Below are positions 12,640 through 24,913 of a DNA stretch of 64,000 nucleotides, piece by piece. Every line of letters begins with the position of its first letter. Within the stretch, counting starts at the first letter, position 1. Source of the DNA: Dasypus novemcinctus (taxonomy: Eukaryota > Chordata > Mammalia > Cingulata > Dasypodidae); NCBI RefSeq assembly GCF_030445035.2, contig NC_080675.1:69890544-69954543 (forward strand), written 5' to 3'. Under the pieces are notes generated by a model. That model had not been told where the DNA came from. It did no database searches and saw only the letters and a list, made by a program, of their open reading frames with translations. The position numbers and the translations under genes were made by a program.

Positions 12640-13029
12640 TTTTTTTTTTAATGTCTTTCCCCTCCCTGCCAGTTGTCTGTTCTCTGTGTCTATTTGCTAT
12701 GTGTTCTTCTTTCTCCACTTCTGTTGTTGTCAGCAGCATAGGAATCTGTGTTTCTTTTTGTTGCATCATCTTGTTGTGTCAGCTCTCTGTGTGTATGACG
12801 CCATTCTTGGGCAGGCTGCACTTTCTTTCACGCTGGGCAGCTCTCCTTACAGAGCTCACTCCTTGCACATGGGGCTCCCCTATGTGGGGACACCCCTGCA
12901 TGGCTGGGCACTCCTTGCGTGCATCAGCACTCCACATGGGTCAAGGAGGCCCGGGGTTTGAACTGTGGACTTCCCATGTGATAGATGGATAGATGGACAC
13001 CCGAACCACTGGGCCAAGTCCGCTTCCCG
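12640..13029 (-). mobile_element. DAS-type SINE, long form, antisense
   Basis: The plus strand starts with poly-T (12640-12649) and ends gggccaagtccgcttcccg, the reverse complement of the SINE head. The body matches the copies at 1639 and 23919 in reverse. The head contains a short duplication, atagatggatagatgg, that the other copies lack. It lies next to the antisense L1 3' end at 13030. No convincing duplication was found. Confidence 0.88.
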
Positions 13030-14520
13030 ACATTTTTATAATTGCATTGCACTATTTACATGGTTTAATTTTGAGCTCACTGTATTGTGTAGTTCCACGG
13101 AATTTAAATTTTTTAAAAAAATTTTGCTCCCATATATACATGTAACATTTTCTGTTTTAATCACACTGAGTTACAGTGCTGTCAATTTTGTTCACTATAT
13201 GGTGTGTTCATCACCACTGTCCATTACCAAATCATTTCCATTATTACAAATAGGACTTCTGTATATCTTAAGCCTTAAATTCCCATTCCTTTTCTCCAAC
13301 CTGTCCCCTGGTAACCTATAGTCTAGACTCTACGAGTTTGCTTATTCTATTTCAAATCTTTGAGATCATAAAATATTTGTCCTTTTGTTTCACTCAACGA
13401 CATAATATTTCATCCATGTTGTCACTTGTATCAGGACTTCATTTCTTTCAATGACTGAATAATATCTCATTGCATGTGCATGCCACATTATATTTATCCA
13501 TTCATTATTTGGTGGACACTTGGTTTGCTTCCACCTCTTGGCATCTGTTCGAGTCCCTGCTTTCGATTCATCTGGATATATACCTAGTAGTGGGATTGCT
13601 GGGTCATATGATAATTCTATACTTAGTTTACTGAGGAATTGCCAATCTGTCCTCCACATTGGCTGCACCATTGTACATTGCCAACCAAAATGAATGAATG
13701 CTCCTATTTTTCTGCATCTTCTCCAACACTTGCTATTTTTCATTGTTGCTTTATTTTTTATAACAACAATTGCAATGGGTGTGATATAGAATCTCATTGT
13801 GGTTTTGATTTTCATTTGCCCAATGGCTAATGATATTGAGCATCTTTTCATTTGCTTTTTTTGCCATTTCTATATCCTCTTTGGAGAAAAGCCTTTTTCC
13901 CATTTTTAGTTGGGTTATTTTTATTTTTATTATTGAGTTGTAGGATTTATTTATATACTCTGGATATTAAATCCTCATCAGATATGTGGTTTCCAGACAT
14001 TTTCTCCCATTCAGTAGATGGTCTTTTCACTTTCATGATAAAGTCTGACACAAAAATATTTAATTTTGATGAGGTCTCATTAATCTATTTTTTCTTTTAT
14101 TGTCTGTGTTTTGGGTATAAAGTCTATGAAATCATTGCTAAACACAATGTCCTGAAGATGCTTCCCTATATTTTCTTTTAGAGGTTTGACAGCTCTGACT
14201 CTTCTATTTAGGTCTTTGTTCTGTTTTGAGCTGATTTTTTGTATAAGGTGTGAGGTAGGGGTCCTCTTTCTCTTATTTGCAAATGGTAATCCAGTTTTCC
14301 CTGCACCATTTATTAAAAGGACCATCCTTCCTCAATTGAGTGGTCTTTGTGTCCTTGTCAAAATCAGTTTGGCCATAAATGCAAGGGTGGATTTTGAGCT
14401 CTCAGTTTGACTCTGTTTGTCTATATGTCTGTCTTTGTGTCAATACCATGCTGTTTTGATGGCCATGGCTTTGTAATAAAGGTAGATTAGTCTACTTAAT
14501 GGACCACATCTTACACTTTT
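13030..14520 (-). mobile_element. L1 LINE 3' part (ORF2 C-terminus and 3'UTR), antisense
   Basis: The plus strand reads as antisense L1 3'UTR (13070-13390) and then ORF2. On the minus strand 13851-13390 gives a 153-codon open stretch with the well-known ORF2 C-terminal segment YDPAIPLLGIYPDE. From 13852 to 14520 ORF2 homology continues with frame breaks. The 5' part is missing, as in most L1 copies. Confidence 0.85.
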
Positions 14521-16548
14521 TTAGACCTCCTTACATCATTTGTGGTCATCTTGAGCACAAGATAGTACAAAATAATATTTATACATTTTCATTCTCTACA
14601 CAAATGTAACCATCTAACACGCCACAAGCAATGCTTTGTTCCAGAAGAGATTCATCCAACTTATCTGCCCCTTTGGTGAGAGAGAGACTCTTCAGATGGG
14701 CAATTATTCATGCTGTCACTCTTTACAGTTTTAGCCTATATTTTTCCTTAGTCTGACATTGACTTACGATTTTGCCGAAAACAAAATTATTTCTTGTTGA
14801 TAATGATATTCTAGGAAAATAAAAGTTCTAGAATCTGTTTTACAAACTACTCCCCTCTCATTTTACTTTGTTCTTAAAAGGTTTTTAAAAAATGTGTACT
14901 GTTATTTTTAACTAATCTTCATTCTGGTGATTTTGTCATAACTCAATTAGAACTGACAGCCAATTTCAAATTCCATTTTTTCTTTAACAAATTACCTACA
15001 AAACTTCCTTCATGCTGTACTTTGATTATGAATTAGCACACATATATAACTAAAGGAAGATAGACATTTTATGGTAAGGGTTTTCTCCCAATTAAGTGTA
15101 ACAGCTTATTCATTTGTAGTGACTTTGAGGTTGACTTTATAAATCATTTTAACTCCTTTATTTTCTTAGTTGTAGGACATAAACTGCAACTTCTGCTGTT
15201 AATGGTAAATATTACCACCCAATACCCCATTAAGAGTGTTTGATCCTAGAATAGCTACTTCTCTTTAATTTAGTTATTAGATACTCTTCATTAAACTCAG
15301 TACTTGGTATCCAATTATATCAGAGTTTACAATGCCCTAAAATCAGTAGACTTTTTCAGTTAATAAAAAATTAGATGAGTTGATCTGGACACTTACTGGA
15401 GAAAACAGGTTATGTGAATTAAAAATATACTATTGATACTTAGGATGTTTCTATAAATTTATCAGTAATGGGTATAATCTAATATATCATCTTCAGCTCC
15501 AAATTATGTTTACCAATTATTTTCTTACTAGAATTACATTACTAAAATCTCAGTCTCACTTTCCTTCTTCTTCCTTGCCATCTAGGCAGGCTTCTTTTCT
15601 CTTTATAAGTGTCTCCATTGTTTACTAACAATCTTTAGGTATGTTAATTTCTTTTTCATCACAGAAAAAATAAGTCCCTCCTCTGCAGACAAACTGATAC
15701 ATATCTGAAAACATGCATATGGAATTGTATTTATATTAGAAGATTTTCTGCATTCTTCACTTGAAATTTAAGGTACAAATAGAAAACATATATTAAAATA
15801 CAACCAGCAGCAGTGATAACTTGAGAAAGCAGAGTAAATCAAGAGATTTCTTGTCACTGTTGTGAATTGATAGCATCTTTTAAAATACATACACCATATT
15901 TAAAGACAGAAATAGTAATGACAAAGGAATGAGTTATGTAACTATGTTTTAAAAGATAAAATTATGTCCTTGTGGATTTAGAATTTGAAATGTGATCACT
16001 TTGAATCATGCTCTTTGTAAAATGGTAAAATGGTAAATCAGTTACATATGATAGCAACTTCTCCTCACATAATTTAGCTGGGCTGCTATCAGTTCATCTT
16101 CCCAGGACTTTGTTGTGCACTTGTTAGCAGACAGAAAGTTGTTACTTTTGCTATCGTGGATCTCAGATCATTTTGCTTTGGGTGTTGCTTACCGATGCTG
16201 TTTTCAATTTGCCCTGTAGAAGTGGGTTTAATGTGATATATTAAATACCATAAACAAGGCCATACCTTCTGATTTATTTCAATATTTCAAACAATGCATA
16301 TAAATTATATTAATCTAATCTCTCAGTAGTCAGACTGCCACATAACTAAGTTTTGAACCAGCCATTTACATTTAAATTAAATTCAATAATTACTAAACAC
16401 TCTTATAAACACAGAAATTGATCAGTGTTACAATTACTGACACAAAATGTTTAACAGTGGTCTTATCACTTAAAAAGATGATGCAATTATAACATAAATT
16501 TGAAGAACACTGAAACACAGGGACAAAATAAATTTACAAGAGAAATAT
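14521..16548. other. Unassigned intergenic sequence
   Basis: AT-rich, no recognisable gene or repeat. The first 100 bases could be decayed L1. Confidence 0.5.
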
Positions 16549-17015
16549 TGTTGGGGAAGTCCCAAGCGACTCCCAGCTCTTCCTTACCTGCCACCTCCTT
16601 TTCTGTTGTTCCCATTTGTTTCAGTCTGTTTCCATTCCACAACCCAGGGGAGATTTTCGGTCTAAGGAAAATCCCTGACCCAAACTTAAATCTAGGAGCT
16701 AGGAACAAGCAGCTTCACATGCTCATCAGGCAAGGAATTCTCAGTGGCTGGGTCCCCTCTCCCTGGGTTGTATAAATACCTCACCCTGGGCAGCACAGAT
16801 TTGTCTCTCTTCTCCAATGTGAAGTGAGCCTGCAGAGCTGCTGTCCACCAACCCAAGCTAATTGGCTTTGCTGAGAGATGGGCCAGGATGGAATCTATTC
16901 CCTTGCTCTTTTGACCCTTTTGTGCATGTAAGTAATAAAGCAATTGTTTACTGAAATTTTCTATTGTGCCTAAGCCTGTGTTCCCATAATTCACCATGTA
17001 GCAACTCGCTCCACA
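16549..17015 (+). repeat. Probable solo LTR (family B)
   Basis: It starts tgttggggaagtccc and is GC-richer than its surroundings. TATAAATA lies at 16771-16778 and AATAAA at 16934-16939, the order and spacing of a retroviral LTR with a promoter and an R-region poly-A signal. The 3' boundary is uncertain: ca ends occur near 16994 and 17015. I found no target duplication, so the boundaries may be eroded. Confidence 0.6.
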
Positions 17016-17519
17016 GGTGTTATAAATTATTTACTGATTATGCCTCAGACTTATGGAGCAGACTGATGAGTACTTAATTTTGTGTCATCATAGAGAAGTT
17101 TTAAACAGAAAGGACACCTCATTGCTTGCCTAGACAATTCCATCGGTTCAGATAAACCGTAATTTATAAATCTTTTCAATATTTAATTGCCTAAACATTC
17201 TGAATTTAGAAACCCATAATACTAATGATGAAATAGCATATGTGTTGATTTATTTGTAGACTTGGAGAGTTTCTACTCCTCATCCTGCTTTCTGCAGTGC
17301 TTCTTTTTATAAAGTAATGGCATCACATATAGTTGAGGAAGCAATGTGGAATCATAACTTCTGGTTACAGTCATGATCATCACTTTGACAATGACCAAAA
17401 TTAAATCAGTTGGAGGCAGAATGCAATAGCAGTACTATTTGTTTACATTCATAGGTTTCTGTGCTGTTGTCTTGCTTTGTTTTTTCCTAATAATTTTAAA
17501 ATGATACATAATGAAAATA

Positions 17520-18235
17520 TGGTTAAATGCTCAGCTTAGTCCCACAGGTCAATGAGTTTTGACAAATTCACAGTCATGTAACATACTTCCTTTCCAGTCA
17601 ATCCTACTCACCCTCAGCTCCAATATATTATTACTAACAGCACAGATTCATATTACTTACAATAGAGATTCAAATAAATGGAACCATATAGTCTGTCCTT
17701 TCTTGGGTTCTACTTCTATTTATCAGTCAAATGATTCCCAACAATATATCAATATTTATATTGTTGCATGTATCAATATTTATTTCTTTTTGTTGCTGAG
17801 TAGTATTCTATTTTATGAATATACCACCGTTTGTTTATCCAGTATCCTGCTAATAGATATTTCTAGATTTTGCCTATTACAAATTAAGCTGCTATGAACA
17901 TTCTTGTCAAAGGCTAATTGTGGTCATGTTTTATTACTCTTGGATATATAACTAGAAGATGAATTAATGGGTCATAATATTTAAAAAGTATCAAATTTTT
18001 CCGAGTAGCTGCATGCTTCCATCAGCAATTTATGAAAGTCTCAATTGCTCTATAAACTTATCACCATTTATTGCTGCCAACTTTTTCAATTTATCCATTC
18101 TAGTGTGTATCTAGTATTATATTAGTGTGGTTTGTATATTACATAATGATATTTAGCACATTTTCATGTGCTTATTGGGCATTTGACCATCTCCCTTTAT
18201 AATGTGTTGAAGACTATCTTACACAGGTTTTGTTC
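17520..18235 (-). mobile_element. Old L1 (L1M-like) 3' end, antisense
   Basis: The plus strand shows decayed antisense L1 3' sequence, including ttgttgctgagtagtattct and caccgtttgtttatcca, followed by degenerate ORF2 C-terminal sequence. It is strongly diverged. Confidence 0.7.
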
Positions 18236-19229
18236 AATATAATGTTTGCATAGAGAAGAACAGAAAGAAGAAATTTGAAGATTGTCTTTAGACTGTATAG
18301 TTGAACCCAAACCTCTATTCTATTCATTTGAACTAAAATTGTCTTCTTGGTTTATTTAACACTGTGGTTACAAAAAATATATATCCTTTACAATTTTATC
18401 TTCATTTTGTCTGTGTATTTTTTCCAGTTTATCACTGAATGATAAATATTATTTTGCCCTCAATGATTTAACAATGTATTTCTACTGCCATAATATTTAA
18501 AACAGATTAATTAAATTTTATTTCTATAATACTTGTAAAAAATATATTTTACACACTTACTATTCAACCTATTATTTATCTTACTCAAGTACAATGAACT
18601 GTGCTACCATAACTTTGGTTATATTCAGCACAAAGTTTAAAAGTAAAATTTTTCAGTCTTCGTGAAATAATAGTCAATGCTGCATACCGAGCAATGAGAT
18701 TAATGCATAGACTATATACTGATTTACTCCTTCCTGAAAATTGGCATTTGATGCTTTAATCATTAATGGTTTCTAAAATGCTTTGCTGTACTTCTTTAAA
18801 ATACCAGATGAAGAGAGTATTCAGGGAAGGCTTTCTTTACATAACTGAGGTTTCTGTTCCATGCAAATCATGTTGGCAACCATAATTGTAGTTATGTGGA
18901 ACAAGCTGTTGAGAGAATATGATGCCAAGAAACAGTGATGGGGATGGAGTTATGGAGGAGTTTAATTATCCATGTCCAGTTATATCTGGACTAAACTTCA
19001 GTTAGTCCTTAGTGGTAGTGTGAGTCAATAGATTTCCATTTTGCCTAACTTTTCTCATTTGTTTTCTCTTTCATTTATGTATTAGATAATCATATATAGA
19101 ATATTACTGTGTACTAATCATGGATCAAAGCATTTTTCAAATCTTAACAAGACCTAAACCCATGAGGTAGATACTATTACTTTTCTAAATTTGCAGATAA
19201 GAAAAATTAGGCCTAGAGAGTTTAAGTAA
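18236..19229. other. Unassigned intergenic sequence
   Basis: AT-rich; nothing recognisable. Confidence 0.5.
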
Positions 19230-19520
19230 TGTTAGTAACAAACCACCCCCATTTAATGAAGTGATTATTTATTTGCCTATGATTCTGTGAGTTAATACTT
19301 TGGGCAGGGCTCAGCTGCATCATCATCTGCCACTTTTATCCAGGGTCACTCATGCAACTGCACTCACCTGGCTACTATACTAGGGTTGGATAATTTCAGA
19401 TGGTTATATAAGTATCTGTCCAGGTGTTGTGTGCTATCAATTGTAGCACCTCTGTTCTCCTCAGCAAGACCTCATCTTCTGTGGGCTCATCTTAGCATCT
19501 TTACAAGGTAGTCTTATGGA
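19230..19520. repeat. Ancient interspersed repeat, family A, second copy
   Basis: Shares with 10999-11420 the head (aacaaaccac, gtgattattta) and a following cagggctcag / ctcctcagcaagacctcat type body. It is shorter and more diverged. Confidence 0.45.
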
Positions 19521-19664
19521 AATTACCCTAGAGAATGAAAGCATACTATAAGGCTTCTTAAGTCCTGGGGTCTGGAACTTGCATGATACAACATACTCTA
19601 TATTCTATATTGCTCAAAACAAATCAAAATGAAAATCCAGATACAAGGGAATGGATCAAGTGGT

Positions 19665-20095
19665 GTTTTAGTTTCCTAGAATATTCAAAGCAGATACCAT
19701 GAAATGGGTCAGGTTAAACAATAGGAATTTATTCACTCATGGTTTTGAGGCCCGGAAAATGTCCAATCAAAGCATGACTAAGGGAATTCTTTCTTTCTGA
19801 AGACCAGCTGCAGATGATCCTTGGTTTCTCTGTCACATAGCAAGGCATATGGTGGTGTCTGGTGGTCTTTCCCTTTTCTTCCAGATTTTGTTGATTTCAG
19901 CTTTTTGCTCTGTGGCTTTCTCTCTCTGTGTCTGAATTTCAGAGTCTTTTTAAAGGACTCCAATAAGAAGATTAAGACCCATTCTGAATAAGATGGGTCA
20001 CATCTTAACTGAAGTAACCTCATTAAAAGTCCTACTTGTAAAGGATTTAATTTAAGAACATGTTTTGTACATACTGCTCTGAGCTACCACACATG
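19665..20095 (-). repeat. Ancient LTR-like repeat, family C, antisense
   Basis: The plus strand starts gtgttttagtttcctagaat and has ggaatttattcactcatggt, followed by about 300 bases ending aagtcctacttgtaaaggat. On the minus strand this is the layout of an old LTR ending ..aataaattcc..actaaaacac, related in style to the element at 38100-38515. Family name not assigned. Confidence 0.5.
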
Positions 20096-20497
20096 GTAAA
20101 AACCCATTACAATGGAATGTGCACTTAGGAAGAGAAATGTTAGTGTGATCATTTTTGTACACATTCTATCACTACTATAGAAGGCCACATGCCAGTGAGT
20201 TGCAAGAGCCATGTCGTCTGTGCTTTTTACCACCTCACTTTGATGCTTCTCTTGTAAGCCAGACACTTCAGAAAGACCACACATTTTGTCTTCATATACA
20301 GAAAATATTAAAAATAATTTCACTAAACAGAAGAAATAAATAAAAATTTTAAAAATAATATGGTCTATATAGTCTAGACTTTCAATATAAAATATATCAC
20401 AACTTCCAATATAAAATAAAAATTACTTAATATTAATGAAAATTATTTTATGTAAAATTAAAATTATGTGATTTAAACTTTTAATACAATAAAATTT

Positions 20498-20830
20498 ATT
20501 TTTAAAGAGGTTTTAGATTACAGGAAAAGTTACACTGAAATACAAGGGATTCCAATATCCCCTACCCCTATGCTCTCCTTCATATTCCCTTATTAATAAC
20601 ATTATATTAGCATGGTACATTTACTACGATTGATGAATAAATATTGAAGCATTGCTAGTAAAAAGGTCTAAGTTTATGTTGTGGTTGACACTTAATTCCA
20701 ATCCTCTAAAAATGCCCCATGTTCCACCTATTATTCCTTCCCCCTCCCCTCAGAACCTTTGGTAAGCACTATCTTTATATCAGTGTTACATGTTCTATCA
20801 TTACTACAAAATTAATAAATTTACTTTGTC
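20498..20830 (-). mobile_element. Old L1 (L1M-like) 3'UTR, antisense, split by the solo LTR
   Basis: The plus strand begins tttaaagaggttttagatta, then cccttattaataacat, matching 42826 and 47450 in this window. It is interrupted at 20836 by the solo LTR. Confidence 0.65.
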
Positions 20831-20875
20831 CATGGTTGCGGCAGCTTGCTCGGTCGGTAGAGGTGGGGTCTGACT

Positions 20876-21010
20876 GCGGACGAGGGGTCGGTCCAGCTTA
20901 GGATGAGGGGTCGGTCCCACTTGGGACGAGGGGTCAGTCCGGCTTAGGACAAGGGGTCGGTCCCACTTGGGATGAGGGGTCGGTCCGGCAGCAGACGAGG
21001 GGTTGGTCTC
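20876..21010. repeat. Tandem repeat in the R/U5 part of the solo LTR
   Basis: About six copies of a 23-24-bp unit with the core gaggggtcggtcc, alternating in the spacer (agctta / cacttgg). The other family member (about 45740-45830) has about three copies. A second repeat class, with a ggggtcacccgg core and about 28 bp long, lies at 21035-21090 here and in three copies at about 45630-45715 there. Confidence 0.8.
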
Positions 21011-21193
21011 ACAGGGGTTGCGCGGTTCGGCTGACGGGGTCACCCGGCGAAGCCAGCGACGAAAGGGGTCACCCGGTGAAGCAGGCGATGAACTGGGGAC
21101 AAGGGAGGCCAGGCCATTGTCGGGGGCTCTCAGGACTGGAGGGCACATGGCAGAAGAACTACCGCAGAGACAAGGTAAACACACAAGTCCAAC

Positions 21194-21270
21194 TTTATTG
21201 AGGGAGAGGCAACAGTTTTATAGGGTCTGGGGAAGGCTGATTGGTTGAAGCCACGCCCTGTTCTGATTGG
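21194..21270 (-). promoter_or_regulatory. Promoter core of the solo LTR (CCAAT, TATA) and poly-A signal
   Basis: On the minus strand: two CCAAT boxes (21270-21266 and 21244-21239), TATAAAA at 21222-21216 and AATAAA at 21199-21194. TATA and poly-A signal are only about 20 bases apart, a compact arrangement also seen in the provirus LTRs at 25107 and 25133. Confidence 0.65.
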
Positions 21271-22214
21271 TTGCCGGAGAAAGGTCAGTGGGAGGTACTG
21301 GAAGAGGTAGGGGTGGTGGTTAGGGATTGGCTGTTGCTGTTGCTGGGGGAAGTGGCAGGGTTTAGGGATTGGTGGCTGCTGTTGCTGGGGTAGAGGGCAG
21401 ACTTGAGTTTCCCACCCACGCCTGGCTGTTGCTGCTGTCGGGGGGGGGGGAAGGGCAGACTGGAATTTTCTGCCCTGCGCCTGCGCAGGGAGAAAGAAGA
21501 AGAAGGCATCGTGTGGCGCTATCTGGGAGGAGGGGCGGCCACGGAAGCATGGCTGCCAAGAAGGGGAGACCCGGGGGCACTCTGCGCCCATGCCGAGCTT
21601 CCTTCAGGGGTGGCAGTGGGCCCGACCAACCACCCTATTATGGGGGCAGCGGTTTGGAATAGGCCTACCATGGCCGCCGCCCCCCGCCAGGCCAGCAAAC
21701 CACACTTCAGCCCGAGGGGTGGCCGCACATGGTTGCATTCTCCCCCTTATGTTTGTTCATTCCTCAAACTGGAGAATATTGTGATGGTGATGCCCATTCT
21801 GCCTCAGATTGAGAGTGGGTTTATCACTATTAAGGTGTTTAAGACAGCCTTCCATTACATTCAGTTATCGTATTATGAAAATTTTTGTTGTAGTCCTTTC
21901 GGTATTATGACTATTTTGACTAGAAACATTCTAGGAGAGTTTCTTTATAGAAATCACTAAGAGATTAAGATCCTAATGTGATAAAGAATAAAAGGACAAT
22001 ACCTTGGTCATGCATTGGATCCAAAATGTGTGTTTCTCTGCACCATGGGCCAGTATCATCATACTTTTCCTCACAATTTTACTTTCCTTATCATTTTCAC
22101 TACCTAGGTTCCAGCCACCCTCACTTCTGCTTTGACTCCTCAGTCCAGTGCTAGCTTTTCCTTTCCTTCCATTAATATTTCATAGAGAGAAGTAGCTTTT
22201 CTTTTCTTATTTTT

Positions 22215-23380
22215 TTGTCTTTATTTTTTTAATATTACATTAAAAAAATATGAGGTCCCCATATACTGCCCACCCCTCTCACCCCCCTCCTTCCCCCATA
22301 AAAACAATCTCCTCCATCATCATGAGACATTTATTGCATTTGGTGAATACATCTCTGAGCACTGCTGCACCTCATGGTCAACGGTCCACATCATAGCCCA
22401 CACTCTCCCACAGTCCACACAGTGGGCCATGGGAGGGCATACAATGTCCGGTAACTGTCCCTGCAGCACCACCCAAGACAACTTCAAGTCCTGAAGACAC
22501 CCCCACATCTCATCTCTTCCTCCCACTCCCTACCTCCATCAGCCACCATGGCCACTTTCTCCACACCAATGCCACATTTTCTTCAATTACTAATCACAAT
22601 AGTTCATGAATAGAATATCAGTAAGTCTACTCTAATCCATATTCTATTCCTCCATCCTAATGATCTTAGAATGGTTGTGTCCACTCCACATCTATATCAA
22701 GAGGGGGATTAGATTCCACATGGATGCTGGATGCAATTCTCCTGCTTTCAGTTGTAGGCACTCTTGGCTCTCTGGGGTGGTTGTTGACCTTCTTCACCTC
22801 CATGTTAGCTGAGTGGGATAAGTCCAATAAACCAGAGTATAGGAGTTGCAAGTCTGTTGAGGCTCAGGGCCTGGCTATCACATGGTCAGTCCAGAGATTC
22901 AGGTCCCCTGGGTATATATTAAACCCCAGCACCAACTACAGTTCTGGTAAAAGTAACAGGAGAGGCTTGTGGACAAAGATCACATCTGAGTCCAGCTCCA
23001 TCACACAGGAACACAAACTCCAAAGTAGGGCCAACTGACATGGCACTGAACTCCATCTGCCATCACCATAGGACCTGTGGTTCTCTGTAGCCCTCAGAAG
23101 AATCACTACCTGGGGTTGTATCTACTTTATCTGTCTCTGGGACTCTGCTGAGGTGTGCATAAGGGCAACCTCTCTGATAACCTCCCAGCTCTTTTTGGAG
23201 ACTCATAGCCATATAAACTCATATTCTAACTAGTATCACATCTACTCTTAGAGTTCTGATATCCAATAGTTGCAGTTTTTCTATACCAACTCTTTTCAGA
23301 GGTCAGTGGCTACCTCTAACTGCTGTGGTCATATTTTTCAGGTCCTTATTTCAATTACTATAACTTTTTAGAGGTTTAGA
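22215..23380 (-). repeat. Interspersed repeat, probably L1 3'UTR-related, antisense
   Basis: The plus strand starts ttttttaatattacatt, then aaaaatatgaggtcccca, resembling the L1M-like heads at 20498, 42826 and 63733. It then runs for about 1.1 kb of moderately GC-rich sequence without an open frame. I cannot name the family; a xenarthran-specific L1 3'UTR is the best guess. Confidence 0.45.
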
Positions 23381-23918
23381 TGTCTAATTATCAACTAGAT
23401 ATTGGCATTAAAATAATTGATCTTTGAATGTATACATGCCGTGCTGTGTTCTGTGTCATATTAATGAACTCTATTACATATATTTTGATTAAACAGAGAC
23501 CATAAAAATTGCCAATATTCCAGATGGCTATGACTGTCAAATAGTTGTTTCTTATAGCTTTGGGAATACCAAGGATCACATTATATGACAGGCTAGGTTG
23601 TTTTAACTTCCTTTTTATTTTCTTATCAAAAGTACATGCTAAGAAAAATCCTGGAATTTTAAAAAATATTACATCAAAACATTGAATACAATAAATCTTC
23701 TTTAAAGGTAACTTTCATTAAAAATTTTTTTATTATTTTAACATCTTGAGTCAAATTGTTAATTTTGAATCCTGGTTCCACTAATTACTGAGTGGTTGAA
23801 TTTGGGTAAGTTACTTATGCTCACTAATCAATATTGTTCTCATAGAATAAAGATTTGGAAATCTTTATGCAAAACAACTAATTTAAACTGTTACTTCCTA
23901 TCATAAAAAAAATCTTCA
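23381..23918. other. Unassigned intergenic sequence
   Basis: AT-rich; nothing recognisable. Confidence 0.5.
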
Positions 23919-24292
23919 GGGAAACGGACTTTGGCCCAGTGGTTAGGGCGTCTGTCTACCACATGGGAGGTCCGCGGTTCAAGCCCCGGGCCTCCTTGAC
24001 CCGTGTGTAGCTGGTCCATGCGCAGTGCTGATGCGCGCAAGGAGTGCCGTGCTATACAGGGGTGTCCCCCGCATAGGGGAGCCCCACGCGCAAGGAGTGC
24101 ACCCATAAGGAGAGCTGCCCAGTGCGAAGGAGGGAGCAGCCTGCCGAGGAATGGCGCCGCCCACACTTCCCGTGCCGCTGACGACAACAGAAGCGGACAA
24201 AGAAACAAGACGCAGCAAAAAGACACAGAAAACAGACAACCGGGGGAGGGGAGGGGAAATAAAGAAATAAAAATAAATCTTAAAAAAAAAAA
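23919..24292 (+). mobile_element. DAS-type SINE, long form (least diverged copy)
   Basis: Starts gggaaacggactttggccc, with a B box at ggttcaagcc, a GC-rich body with gcgcaaggagtgc twice (about 24035 and 24090), and an A-rich tail. Flanks aatcttca (23911-23918) and aatcctca (after the tail) look like a target duplication with one mismatch. CpGs are retained better than in the other copies, suggesting a younger insertion. Confidence 0.92.
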
Positions 24293-24913
24293 ATCCTCAA
24301 ATGGGTTATAGATATTATGATAGGAGAAAAAAACTATAAAACGTTTAGAAAAAAACATAAAAACTTTGTGATCTTGGATTAAGGAAAATTTTATTAGCTA
24401 TGACATGAAAAGCAGGAGCCATTCAAATGATAAATAGAAATTCATTAAAATTTAAGAATTTACACTTTAAATTAAACCATTAAGAGAATGAAGAGACAAG
24501 CTACAGATCAGAAGAAATATTTGCACATCATACAACTAATAAGGGTTTTAACCAGAATATGTATATGTAAATATATTTATAACCTTTATCATTTAATATG
24601 AATATATTAAAATTGCAAAAAAAACCTTGAAAAGATATTTTGTCAGAGAAGTTCAAAGAATGGTTAATAAACATATCAATTGGTTGTCAATATCATTATT
24701 AACAAGGAATACAAATTAATCAAAACAAGATACCTGAACATACCCACTAGAATGGCTATAACCAAAAAGACAGGTAATTCCAAATGTGGGCAAAGTGGGG
24801 AGAAACTAGGATCCTCATGTATTGCTGAAGGGCAATTATAATGGTACCACCTTTTGTAAAACAGTTTGGCAGCTTCTTAAAAAGTTAAACATACTTAACA
24901 TATGATCCAGTAG
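24293..24913 (+). mobile_element. Old L1 3' region, split by the provirus
   Basis: 24700-24913 reads as degenerate L1 ORF2/3' end in sense (aactaggatcctcatgtatt, aaacagtttggcagcttctt). It resumes after the provirus at 31989 and runs to about 32510. The provirus therefore inserted into an existing L1. Confidence 0.75.

Larger units (their letters stand above)
20837..21727 (-). repeat. GC-rich solo LTR, 891 bp (family D)
   Basis: A compact GC- and CpG-rich block in AT-rich DNA, with TG..CA ends and a perfect 6-bp target duplication catggt at 20831-20836 and 21728-21733. On the minus strand the order is U3 (21727 to about 21220), CCAAT boxes (21239-21270), TATAAAA (21222-21216), AATAAA (21199-21194), then a long R/U5 with tandem repeats. 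A second, much shorter copy in the other orientation is at 45485-45844. No internal retroviral sequence flanks it, so it is a solo LTR left by recombination. Six-base duplication suits a class II (betaretrovirus-like) element, which is an inference. Confidence 0.88.

Noticed and set aside
12600..13321. Open frames of 118-130 codons
   Set aside because: They run through an antisense DAS SINE and its flank. Similar translated wording recurs at every DAS copy (1634-1980, 23891-24358, 39762-40152), so they are SINE translations.
20876..21010. CRISPR-like direct repeats
   Set aside because: Units are adjacent 23-24-bp tandem copies within an LTR of a mammalian genome, without unique spacers.
21130..21960. 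Long overlapping open frames on both strands (up to 185 codons) in GC-rich sequence
   Set aside because: They lie across the 20837-21727 solo LTR. High GC and tandem repeats make frames open by chance; no protein motif is seen and the duplication shows a mobile element.
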